Part shown: one piece after another, positions 1-6,504 of the stretch
How positions within the stretch are numbered: position 1 is the first letter of the stretch
How the letters are laid out: each line of letters opens with the position of its first letter
Source: a bacterium
GTDB taxonomy: Bacteria; Pseudomonadota; Gammaproteobacteria; Berkiellales; Berkiellaceae
Assembly (NCBI GenBank): GCA_009927065.1
Contig: RFNU01000180.1
Span: forward strand, 1 to 9,436
Reading direction: 5' to 3'
Length of the DNA: 9,436 nt
Translations under genes and position numbers: made by a program
Notes under the pieces: generated by a model
The model's database searches: none
Told to the model about the DNA's origin: nothing
Seen by the model: only the letters and a program-made list of their open reading frames with translations

Positions 1-577
1 CAGCAAAACCAAAGACTAGTAATGAACGCCACCCTCCCATCATCAGGCTTTCATAAGTAATAAACCAGAGAGACGTTTGTTGATGAATATCTTTAAAAGA
101 AAAAAATAAACTATCACCTTCAAGTTTGATATTAAACAAATCGATTAATTCTAAAGAAATAGGGACTGATAATTGAACAACAAACCCAATGAAGCTAACA
201 ACTCCAACAGTCGGGATCGCTAAGAATCGTGTATAAAGTGTCGCCAAACTGCAGGCAACCATTAATATTTTATTAAAGTTTAGAAAATCAAAGACTTTTT
301 GAGAAATTTTTCCTGTTTCATCGCGCTGATCTCCCAAAATCATTCCATACAGATTACTGAGAGCTGCTGCGCTGAATATACCAATTGTTATGACTGAAAA
401 GGAGGGGACAACAAGAGCGTGTGCAGCTAGGGCAACTAATTGGAGAACATACACAAAGCTGTGATTAATTTTGCCATCTCTAAAGATCTTTATTTGATTA
501 AGAAAAAGTGAAGGAAGCAACGCTGATAACATCCCTTGAGAAAAAGCGTTAAACAGCGAAAAAAATTGTTGCATCAT
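1..577 (-). CDS. Membrane protein of unknown function, C-terminus beyond the window
   Basis: An open frame of 192 codons runs without a stop from an ATG at 575-577 to the left edge, so the C-terminus is missing. I do not recognise the family. The product starts MMQQFFSLFNAFSQG and is strongly hydrophobic. Likely membrane spans lie at about residues 40-60 (VYVLQLVALAAHALVV), 60-85, 102-125 and 125-145, with a further hydrophobic stretch at the truncated end. A short polar segment (GDQRDETGK) separates the second and third spans. A good Shine-Dalgarno sequence (AAAGGAGC, 581-588) supports the start; a second ATG directly follows (572-574) and is better spaced from it (7 nt rather than 4), so either could be used. 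It lies 137 bp downstream of tsaB with its own candidate promoter, so it is probably a separate unit. Being a membrane protein is well supported; any transport role would be a guess. Confidence 0.75.
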   Translation of the reverse strand, partial: MMQQFFSLFNAFSQGMLSALLPSLFLNQIKIFRDGKINHSFVYVLQLVALAAHALVVPSFSVITIGIFSAAALSNLYGMILGDQRDETGKISQKVFDFLNFNKILMVACSLATLYTRFLAIPTVGVVSFIGFVVQLSVPISLELIDLFNIKLEGDSLFFSFKDIHQQTSLWFITYESLMMGGWRSLLVFGFA

Positions 578-608
578 AAAGCTCCTTTAATAAAGACTGC
601 TATTATCA

Positions 609-637
609 AGATAAATTATTTATTTTTTTATTTATCT
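609..637. repeat. AT-rich inverted repeat in the leader of the partial membrane-protein gene
   Basis: Perfect 8-bp arms AGATAAAT (609-616) and ATTTATCT (630-637) flank a 13-nt A/T spacer. It would fall in the 5' untranslated region if the promoter at 665-693 is used. The stem has only one G-C pair, so it is too weak for a typical intrinsic terminator. An operator or chance AT-rich symmetry are the alternatives. Confidence 0.4.
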
Positions 638-643
638 ATAAAT

Positions 644-670
644 AATAATGAGTTCATTGAGTACATTATT
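644..670. repeat. Inverted repeat overlapping the candidate -10 box
   Basis: Perfect 7-bp arms AATAATG (644-650) and CATTATT (664-670) are separated by 13 nt, the same spacing as the neighbouring inverted repeat at 609-637. The right arm coincides with the candidate -10 box (665-670), so a dimeric repressor binding here could occlude the promoter. That role is inference; only the symmetry is seen. Confidence 0.35.
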
Positions 671-693
671 GATCGTTATTAAATTTAATTCAA
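665..693 (-). promoter_or_regulatory. Candidate sigma70-type promoter for the partial membrane-protein gene
   Basis: On the minus strand a -35-like TTGAAT (688-693) and a -10-like AATAAT (665-670) are separated by exactly 17 nt. They match the consensus at 4/6 and 5/6 positions. Initiation near 658 would give a leader of about 80 nt. The region is very AT-rich, so chance matches are common. Confidence 0.3.
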
Positions 694-714
694 TTACTTA
701 CTATATTGACCAGC

Positions 715-1293
715 TTAACATAAGTTGGCTGTATATAAAGGGGTAATGTCACGATAATCATCAATAATCTCTATTTTTTTTTGATTTATTAATGAAATGA
801 TATTAGCAATATCCAAACTATCGTGATGTTCTACAGCTTTGACCATAGGCATATCTAATACAACAGAATTTTCTGGGATTTTATCGAAGGAAACAAGACT
901 GGTATTCATCCAATCATTATCAAGGCACCAATAAGCATGATTATATTTTGCAAAAATTGCATATCCTTGCACATGAGTCTTTTTTGATTGCTCTGCTAAC
1001 AGTTGATGGGAGGTGCACACATAGGCCGGCATTTTAAATAACGCCATTAATGTTGTAATGAAAGTCATACCAACTCTTAATCCATTAAAACGCCCCGGCC
1101 CTAAACAAAGACCCAAAACATTTAATCGCTGAAAAAGATTAGGTTCTATTTGAGCAAGTTCATGAATCCATGAAAAAAACTGTTCCGCATGTGCTGCCTG
1201 CCCCTTTAAATGTCGATGATAGCTTTTACCATCTATTCTCAAAAAAATAGAGCACGATGTTAATGACGTATCGACAGCTAAAATATTATTCAC
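715..1293 (-). CDS. tsaB: TsaB, partner protein in tRNA t6A37 biosynthesis
   Basis: TsaB (formerly YeaZ) is a non-catalytic ASKHA-fold protein that binds TsaD. With TsaE it supports transfer of threonylcarbamoyl to A37 of ANN-decoding tRNAs in the cytoplasm. The N-terminus ILAVDTS (residues 4-10) is the family's first phosphate-type strand, and the helix AAHAEQFF (33-40) fits the H-containing dimer-interface segment. GPGRFNGLRVG (65-75) replaces the usual GPGSFTGLRIG, with Arg and Asn at the normally Ser and Thr positions. At 192 residues it is about 40 shorter than E. coli TsaB, with the shortening in the C-terminal half. The start codon is GTG (1291-1293), sharing GTGA with the stop of tilS. 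There is no clear Shine-Dalgarno, so translation probably depends on coupling to tilS. Family assignment is confident; full function given the substitutions is likely but unproven. Confidence 0.88.
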   Translation of the reverse strand: MNNILAVDTSLTSCSIFLRIDGKSYHRHLKGQAAHAEQFFSWIHELAQIEPNLFQRLNVLGLCLGPGRFNGLRVGMTFITTLMALFKMPAYVCTSHQLLAEQSKKTHVQGYAIFAKYNHAYWCLDNDWMNTSLVSFDKIPENSVVLDMPMVKAVEHHDSLDIANIISLINQKKIEIIDDYRDITPLYTANLC

Positions 1294-2519
1294 GAAATTT
1301 CAAAAGGCTGAATATGGGAAATTTCCTCATTATAACAATATGTATGATATTGTAAAAAGATTTTTTTATGAAAAATTGCTGGAAAATGGTCTCTTTTCCA
1401 TGAAGGGATTTTTTGCTCATGCCAAAATGTCTGCGCTTTTATTTTGCGTTGAGCGCTTAACACCAAAACATCATGTTTACTTAAACGTCTTATTTCAAAA
1501 TCATCATAATCTAACTCATTGACTTTTTTAATATAATAACGGCCCCATTTTAGAGGAAATTGATCATGCTTAACGACGATAGAAGCCGGGGGCAGCTCTT
1601 TTAATTTCTGCTCATATTCAAGGTAAAGAGATTCTCTATCATTCAAAAGGACAAAGCGATCTATGACTAAACGTGAACTTTTATGATCTAGTATTTCTCT
1701 AACAAATAAATCTAATGCTACACATGAAGGATGCGGATAATGAAAAGTAGTAAGCCAATAGCTTACTAAAGTAAAAACTCCTTGATGGCTTTTATCAGGA
1801 TAATCAGACCAATCTAAATGTTGCGCTGATTTCAGATAAGGTTTTAACCAATACAGTAACGCATCATGATTGTATTGGCACATTAAGTGTGTTTTAGCAA
1901 GTTGTTTTTTTAAAGAAGGATACCGTTCTTCTAATTGCGGGATGATGGCGTTTCGTAAAAAATTTCGTGTATAATCTGTTTTTTTGTTGCTCGGATCGAG
2001 GCACCAAGTTAATTGATGTTGTTGAGCGTAGAGCTCAATATCTCTATGATCACTCTTTAACAACGGTCTTATAACCCAACCATGATTCAACTCTCGAATC
2101 ATATCAATACCAATAATACCCTGTAGAGGGCTTCCTCTTAAGACTCTCCAGAATAACGTCTCTAACTGATCATCCAGATGATGGGCCATTAATAAAACAG
2201 CCGGTTCATGCAGATAATCATAAAAAACTTGATAACGTGCTTGCCGTGCTGCATTCTCAGATGAAGCTGATAAATGCAATTTATGGGATTTAAACGGTAT
2301 ATGATAATGCTCTGCAAGCGATTTGCAGAACGACTCCCATTGTTCAGAAGGTTCTTGAAGCTGATGATTAATATGAATAATCCCCGTTATTTTTCCAGGG
2401 TAAGATCTTGCTACCAAGTCCAGAAGAACAACTGAGTCCATGCCACCACTAAGGGCGCAATACCAAGGCAGATCTGAAAATTTCTCTAAACTTTTTAATG
2501 ATTCAACTAAGTGTGCCAT
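1290..2519 (-). CDS. tilS: tRNA(Ile)-lysidine synthetase TilS
   Basis: TilS uses ATP and lysine to convert C34 of the CAU-anticodon isoleucine tRNA to lysidine, switching both its charging and its decoding from Met to Ile. The N-type ATP pyrophosphatase P-loop SGGMDS is at residues 24-29. The second conserved block HHLDDQLETLFWRVLRGS is at 113-130, and the family motif LDPSN...YTRNFLRN at about 174-190. The C-terminal domain carries the typical FWHEQKIPSWKRDHFP segment at about 366-381. At 409 residues it is slightly shorter than E. coli TilS (432) and looks complete. The ATG at 2517-2519 is preceded by AAAGG with a 5-nt spacing and lies inside the end of accA (17-bp overlap). The last 4 bp overlap the tsaB start. 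Pairing with tsaB puts two tRNA-modification genes in tandem. Confidence 0.96.
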   Translation of the reverse strand: MAHLVESLKSLEKFSDLPWYCALSGGMDSVVLLDLVARSYPGKITGIIHINHQLQEPSEQWESFCKSLAEHYHIPFKSHKLHLSASSENAARQARYQVFYDYLHEPAVLLMAHHLDDQLETLFWRVLRGSPLQGIIGIDMIRELNHGWVIRPLLKSDHRDIELYAQQHQLTWCLDPSNKKTDYTRNFLRNAIIPQLEERYPSLKKQLAKTHLMCQYNHDALLYWLKPYLKSAQHLDWSDYPDKSHQGVFTLVSYWLTTFHYPHPSCVALDLFVREILDHKSSRLVIDRFVLLNDRESLYLEYEQKLKELPPASIVVKHDQFPLKWGRYYIKKVNELDYDDFEIRRLSKHDVLVLSAQRKIKAQTFWHEQKIPSWKRDHFPAIFHKKIFLQYHTYCYNEEISHIQPFEIS

Positions 2520-3459
2520 GCGAGCCTTTAGAAAGAATCTTTTGATAACGACGCTCTACCATTTCGTTAATGGGGAATGATCGGAGATAATCCAGTTGTT
2601 TGAGCAACGCTGATTTTAACAGTTGTGCTGCTTGAGCATAATCGCGATGTGCGCCCCCCAAAGGCTCTGCTACTATCTCATCTATAATGCCATGCTGTAA
2701 CAAAATCTCCGCAGTAATACCCATAAACTGGGCAGCTTCTGCCGCTTTCGCTGCTGATTTGAATAAAATTGTGGCACAACCTTCAGGTGATATTGTTGCA
2801 AAGTATGAATATTGCATCATCAACAAAGAATCATTAACACCAATACCTAAAGCACCTCCAGAACAACCCTCTCCAATAATAACACTGATTACAGGGACTT
2901 TAAGAGAAGAAAAGAGTTTCAAGTTCTGAGCGATTGCTTCACTTTGACCCCGAGATTCAGCTCCAATGCCAGGATAAGCTCCAGGAGTATCGATCAACGT
3001 AATAATAGGTAATTTAAATTTTTCAGCAAGCAGTGCAAGTCGTTTTGCTTTACGATAGCCTTCAGGGTGCATCATACCAAAATTACGTTTAATCTTTTCA
3101 TTGGTATCTCTCCCTTTTTCTTGCGCCAAAATTAACACGGATAATCCATCTAACGATCCCATTCCTGCTATTAAAGCAGAATCATCTCCATAGACTCTAT
3201 CACCATGAATTTCATCAAAATCAGTAAAGAGTTCTTTAATGTAGTCACTAGAATGGGGTCGCAATGGATGTCTAGCCAACTGCACAATTTGCCAGCAATT
3301 CAATTTATGAAAAATTGATTGTGTCAATTGATTGGCTTTGCGTTCTAAACGATCCACTTCAGTATTGATATCGATTGAATGATTAGAGCTTAATCTTTTC
3401 AGTTCAATGATTTTCCCTAACAGATCGGCAATCGGTTGTTCAAAATCTAGAAATTGCAC
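2503..3459 (-). CDS. accA: Acetyl-CoA carboxylase carboxyltransferase subunit alpha
   Basis: AccA with AccD forms the carboxyltransferase that moves CO2 from biotinylated AccB to acetyl-CoA, giving malonyl-CoA for fatty-acid synthesis. The protein has 318 residues, against 319 in E. coli. It begins with the gammaproteobacterial-type MQFLDFEQPIADL and a coiled helical N-terminus. The crotonase-like core carries LIDTPGAYPGIGAESRGQ (155-172), the oxyanion-type glycine cluster GEGCSGGALGIG (197-208) and ISPEGCATILFKSA (223-236). The start is GTG (3457-3459): the family N-terminus begins exactly here and a strong Shine-Dalgarno AAGGGAG sits 5 nt upstream. The gene starts 36 bp after secF with no terminator-like hairpin between them, and its end overlaps tilS by 17 bp. 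The accA-tilS proximity is also seen in E. coli (established knowledge). Confidence 0.97.
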   Translation of the reverse strand: MQFLDFEQPIADLLGKIIELKRLSSNHSIDINTEVDRLERKANQLTQSIFHKLNCWQIVQLARHPLRPHSSDYIKELFTDFDEIHGDRVYGDDSALIAGMGSLDGLSVLILAQEKGRDTNEKIKRNFGMMHPEGYRKAKRLALLAEKFKLPIITLIDTPGAYPGIGAESRGQSEAIAQNLKLFSSLKVPVISVIIGEGCSGGALGIGVNDSLLMMQYSYFATISPEGCATILFKSAAKAAEAAQFMGITAEILLQHGIIDEIVAEPLGGAHRDYAQAAQLLKSALLKQLDYLRSFPINEMVERRYQKILSKGSHGTLS

Positions 3460-3495
3460 AAAATCTCCCTTAGTGCTTTTTGTATTGCAATGAGC

Positions 3496-4416
3496 TTAAA
3501 AATGCTTTTCAACGTCAATATTATCTGACATCACTTCCGGCTCTTCAGGAGGGAATAAATGCTCCCTTTTAACACCTAAACGCAAAGCAATGGGTCCTGC
3601 AACAATAATTGATGAAAAAGTTCCAACAACAATACCTATAGCCAATGCCAACGAAAATCCCCGTAACACTTCCGTACCAAAAATAAGTAAGGCCAACACG
3701 ACCATAAAGGTCAACATAGAGGTAATGATTGTTCTGCCTAGGGTTTGTTCAATCGAATCAAAAAATAATGTTTCACTGTCTGCATTTTCAGAGCGTTGAA
3801 AGTTTTCACGAACTCTATCAAAAACAACAATCGTATCATTAATAGAATAGCCGATTACCGCAAGCAGTCCAGCTAAAGTAGGGGCATCAAAAGTCCATCT
3901 AAAGTAAGCAAAAGCCCCTAAAATAATAATCGGGTCGAAAAGCAATGCTAATATTGCACTGATAGCTAAACGGATTTCAAAACGTATTGCAATATAACAA
4001 GTAATAGACAGAAAAGCGACAAACAACGCTGTTATTGCCTGATCTAACATTCCTTCTGAAAATTCAGATCCGACAATATCGATACGCGTTATTTCAGCTT
4101 GAATACCATGTTCAGTCAATACTTGTATAAATTGCTCTTTGACGACAGTTTCATCAAGATCTTCGTGTTTATGAAACTTAATTAAGAAATCAGTGCTTGA
4201 ACCAAAACTGGTAATTGTTCCTTGAGTCTGATTTAAAGCAGTATTCATTTGCTCAACAGATGCAGGTTCTTTTGTAGACAACTCAACTTCTACACCACCT
4301 GTAAATTCCAAGCCTAAATTCAATCCATAATGCCAGACTAATCCCAATGAACCAAAGCAGCACAATATTGATATCAATAAAATACGTTGTTGGTATTCTC
4401 TTATAAACTTAACCAT
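3496..4416 (-). CDS. secF: Protein translocase subunit SecF
   Basis: SecF pairs with SecD in the inner membrane. The complex uses the proton motive force to help pull preproteins through SecYEG on the periplasmic side. The 306-residue product has a first transmembrane helix at about 11-30 and the domain motif GLNLGLEFTGG (31-41). A periplasmic head of about 90 residues follows, then five more hydrophobic spans between about 127 and 280. The conserved proton-path motif VIGYSINDTIVVFDRVRENF (187-206) contains the key Asp194. The LLHD-type signature before it reads LLFDP (158-162), a small departure. The short acidic C-terminus ends DVEKHF. The ATG (4414-4416) begins 5 bp after the secD stop, with AAGGG 8 nt upstream inside the end of secD. 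Confidence 0.96.
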   Translation of the reverse strand: MVKFIREYQQRILLISILCCFGSLGLVWHYGLNLGLEFTGGVEVELSTKEPASVEQMNTALNQTQGTITSFGSSTDFLIKFHKHEDLDETVVKEQFIQVLTEHGIQAEITRIDIVGSEFSEGMLDQAITALFVAFLSITCYIAIRFEIRLAISAILALLFDPIIILGAFAYFRWTFDAPTLAGLLAVIGYSINDTIVVFDRVRENFQRSENADSETLFFDSIEQTLGRTIITSMLTFMVVLALLIFGTEVLRGFSLALAIGIVVGTFSSIIVAGPIALRLGVKREHLFPPEEPEVMSDNIDVEKHF

Positions 4417-4421
4417 GAATT

Positions 4422-6257
4422 TTACCCTTGCTTAGCTTGGATTGAAAAAAATGTAATTTTAGGAAACAACTCTTTACGCCACCATAAATGAATAAAAACT
4501 TTTGTTCCAACTAACGCCGTAATCATTGATGTCACCAGACCAATACACAGTGTTACTGCAAAGCCTTTAATAGCTCCAGAGCCGAGAAAGAAAAGAACGA
4601 ATCCTATAATCATCGTCGTGAAATTTGAGTCCATAATCGTATCAGCTGCTTTAGTAAAACCTCGGTCCAACGCTGTCCACGGTGGGCAGCCAGCTGCGAG
4701 CTCTTCTTTAATTCTCTCAAAAATCAGCACATTCGCATCTACAGCCATCCCTATAGTTAAAACAATTCCAGCAATACCTGGCAATGTTAATGTCGCTTGA
4801 ATAAGAGCTAAGGACATCACTAAAAGGCTTAAATTCGATAATAAAGTTAAATTAGCAATCACTCCTAAGGCTCTGTAATAAAAAATCATAAAAGAGAAAA
4901 CTAAACTTATACCTAATAATAAAGAATACATTCCCATTTTAATATTATCAGCACCTAATGATGGCCCAATAGTTTTTTCTTCAACAATAGAAACATTAGC
5001 GGGTAAAGATCCTGCACGCAACATTAAAGCTAATTGAAAAGATTGCTCGCGATTTAACCCTGTGATTTGGAAACGTTCGCCCAGGGCACTATTAATAGTC
5101 GCGATGTTAATAATATATTCTTGTGTTTGAGGCACAGTCTCAAAAGCACCCGTTTGGGGATTCCATTTCTCAGCTGTATATGTTTCTTTATAAACAACAG
5201 CCATTGGTTTGCCAACATTATCAGCGGTAAGAGCTCTAAAATCTTTAGCTTTTTGCGTCGTAATTCTTAAATCAACAGAAGCGTTACCTTCAGGAGTCAT
5301 ACCTGCTTGAGCAAAAACAATAGCGTCTCCTGAAAGAACAGCTCTCTTTAATAAAGGAACCATTTGATTATTCTTGTCTTTTTTAAGAATTGAGCCAAAA
5401 GGAACTGCGGCACCTGGTTTCCATGCTCCTTGATAAGCTAAGTAAAAATCTATCGTGGCTGTTTTTCCAATTAGTTCTTTCGCTTGTTTTACATCTTGGA
5501 TTCCTGGTAAATCAATCACGATTTGATTAAGACCTTGAGTATAAATCGACGCTTCTGCCACTCCGAGCTCATTAATACGATTGCGCATTGAGGTTATTGT
5601 TGTTTCTAAAATTCTTAAACGTTCTTTTGAGAGATAATGAGGATGAATGTTCATTTGCAAACCAATAACATCAAAGCGATAAGTGGTTTGATACTCAGGA
5701 AAAGCGTTGTTTAATTTATCAAGAGCCTGATCGGCTATCTCTCGCGAAGGAAATTCCATATTAATCACATGATCAATTAGGGAAAATTTAGAGGAAGGAT
5801 ATTCTTTTTTTACATAAAGACGAATGTTATCTTCCCACGCACTCATTTGTTTTTCAATGACTGTCTGCTGATCAACAGAAAGAATAAAATGAACACCTCC
5901 TCGCAGATCTAGACCTAATCGCATAGGTTTTAATCCAATCCGTTGAAAAAAAGCTGGTGTGCTAGGTTTGAGATTTAAATTAATCTGGGCATGAGTATTA
6001 AGTTTTTTAATCTCTTGAAAAAAATCCAGTTGATCAGAGATGTTTTTAAAAGCGATTTCTAAGTCGCCATTTTTCTCCATAGTCATATTAAAATCATAAC
6101 GATCTTGATAATGATTGATCACTGAAGGGTTCATTCCTTGAATTTGAATAACAGGAACTTCACTAAAAAAATTAGGAATAATAAAGAATATCCCCAATAG
6201 AACAAAAAATAAAAAAATGGAAATTTTTGTTTTTGAAAGCGTTTGAATTTTTTCCAT
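4422..6257 (-). CDS. secD: Protein translocase subunit SecD
   Basis: SecD is the larger half of the SecDF export motor. This copy has 611 residues, close to E. coli SecD (615). Transmembrane helix 1 is at about 12-31. A large periplasmic region contains GLDLRGGVHF (115-124), the MRNRINELGVAEASI block (224-238), the ELPGIQD-like IDLPGIQDVKQAKELIG (248-264), and RAGSLPANVSIVEEKTIGPSLG (414-435). Five further membrane spans follow. The proton-relay motif TIGMAVDANVLIFERIKEEL is at 501-520, with Asp507 equivalent to E. coli Asp519. The ATG (6255-6257) has an AGGAG Shine-Dalgarno 5 nt upstream. It is the first gene of the probable secD-secF-accA-tilS-tsaB operon. No yajC lies upstream, unlike the usual yajC-secD-secF order. 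Confidence 0.97.
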   Translation of the reverse strand: MEKIQTLSKTKISIFLFFVLLGIFFIIPNFFSEVPVIQIQGMNPSVINHYQDRYDFNMTMEKNGDLEIAFKNISDQLDFFQEIKKLNTHAQINLNLKPSTPAFFQRIGLKPMRLGLDLRGGVHFILSVDQQTVIEKQMSAWEDNIRLYVKKEYPSSKFSLIDHVINMEFPSREIADQALDKLNNAFPEYQTTYRFDVIGLQMNIHPHYLSKERLRILETTITSMRNRINELGVAEASIYTQGLNQIVIDLPGIQDVKQAKELIGKTATIDFYLAYQGAWKPGAAVPFGSILKKDKNNQMVPLLKRAVLSGDAIVFAQAGMTPEGNASVDLRITTQKAKDFRALTADNVGKPMAVVYKETYTAEKWNPQTGAFETVPQTQEYIINIATINSALGERFQITGLNREQSFQLALMLRAGSLPANVSIVEEKTIGPSLGADNIKMGMYSLLLGISLVFSFMIFYYRALGVIANLTLLSNLSLLVMSLALIQATLTLPGIAGIVLTIGMAVDANVLIFERIKEELAAGCPPWTALDRGFTKAADTIMDSNFTTMIIGFVLFFLGSGAIKGFAVTLCIGLVTSMITALVGTKVFIHLWWRKELFPKITFFSIQAKQG

Positions 6258-6335
6258 AAAAGCTCCTAATCCTTGCTTTAACTCCGAGTATCAGCTTATT
6301 TTATCTGATTCATTTGCCGTTGAGGGTTAAGATGA

Positions 6336-6365
6336 TTAGGGTGGGGATGCCCGATCGATGCCCAT
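6336..6365 (-). other. Nine-codon ORF in the secD leader, possible leader peptide
   Basis: Inside the untranslated leader of secD an ATG (6363-6365) opens a nine-codon frame reading MGIDRASPP and then a stop. An in-frame stop three codons upstream rules out extension. The two prolines directly before the stop and the position ahead of secD recall regulatory arrest peptides that control export genes. However, it is far shorter than any such peptide I know of and has only a weak GAG-type Shine-Dalgarno. Other mini-ORFs of 3-5 codons (e.g. MPER, MNQIK) occur in the same leader, so chance is quite possible. Confidence 0.15.
6346..6363. repeat. Short direct repeat in the secD leader
   Basis: Two identical heptamers GATGCCC (6346-6352 and 6357-6363) are separated by the palindromic tetramer GATC, giving an 11-bp period close to one helical turn. 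It lies in the transcribed leader about 90-105 bp before the secD start. It could be a small protein-binding site; only the repeat is directly seen. Confidence 0.3.
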
Positions 6366-6429
6366 TATTGATTAACGCTCAGGCATGCATGAAGCAGGGT
6401 AGAACAGATAGTTGTAATATTATCCCTTC

Positions 6430-6458
6430 ATTCTCACAAAGAGCCTCAGGTATGTCAA
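6430..6458 (-). promoter_or_regulatory. Probable sigma70 promoter of the secD-tsaB operon
   Basis: On the minus strand a perfect TTGACA -35 box (6453-6458) is followed after exactly 17 nt by GAGAAT (6430-6435), a 4/6 match to TATAAT. Transcription would begin near 6423 and leave a leader of about 165 nt before secD. This is the best -35 element seen upstream of the operon and explains the 247-bp gap after the preceding gene. Confidence 0.55.
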
Positions 6459-6504
6459 GTCATGGAATAAAATCAGGCTATTCGTTTCTTATGCATAAAA
6501 ACGA

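Noticed and set aside
1340..1522. Open frame of 60 codons on the plus strand inside tilS
   Set aside because: It is antisense to the conserved C-terminal domain of TilS and reads as a shadow.
6258..6430. Degenerate yajC or a small RNA such as 4.5S RNA in the secD leader
   Set aside because: All three minus-strand frames are broken by frequent stops with no YajC motif, and the conserved GGTCAGGTCCGGAAGG core of 4.5S RNA is absent.
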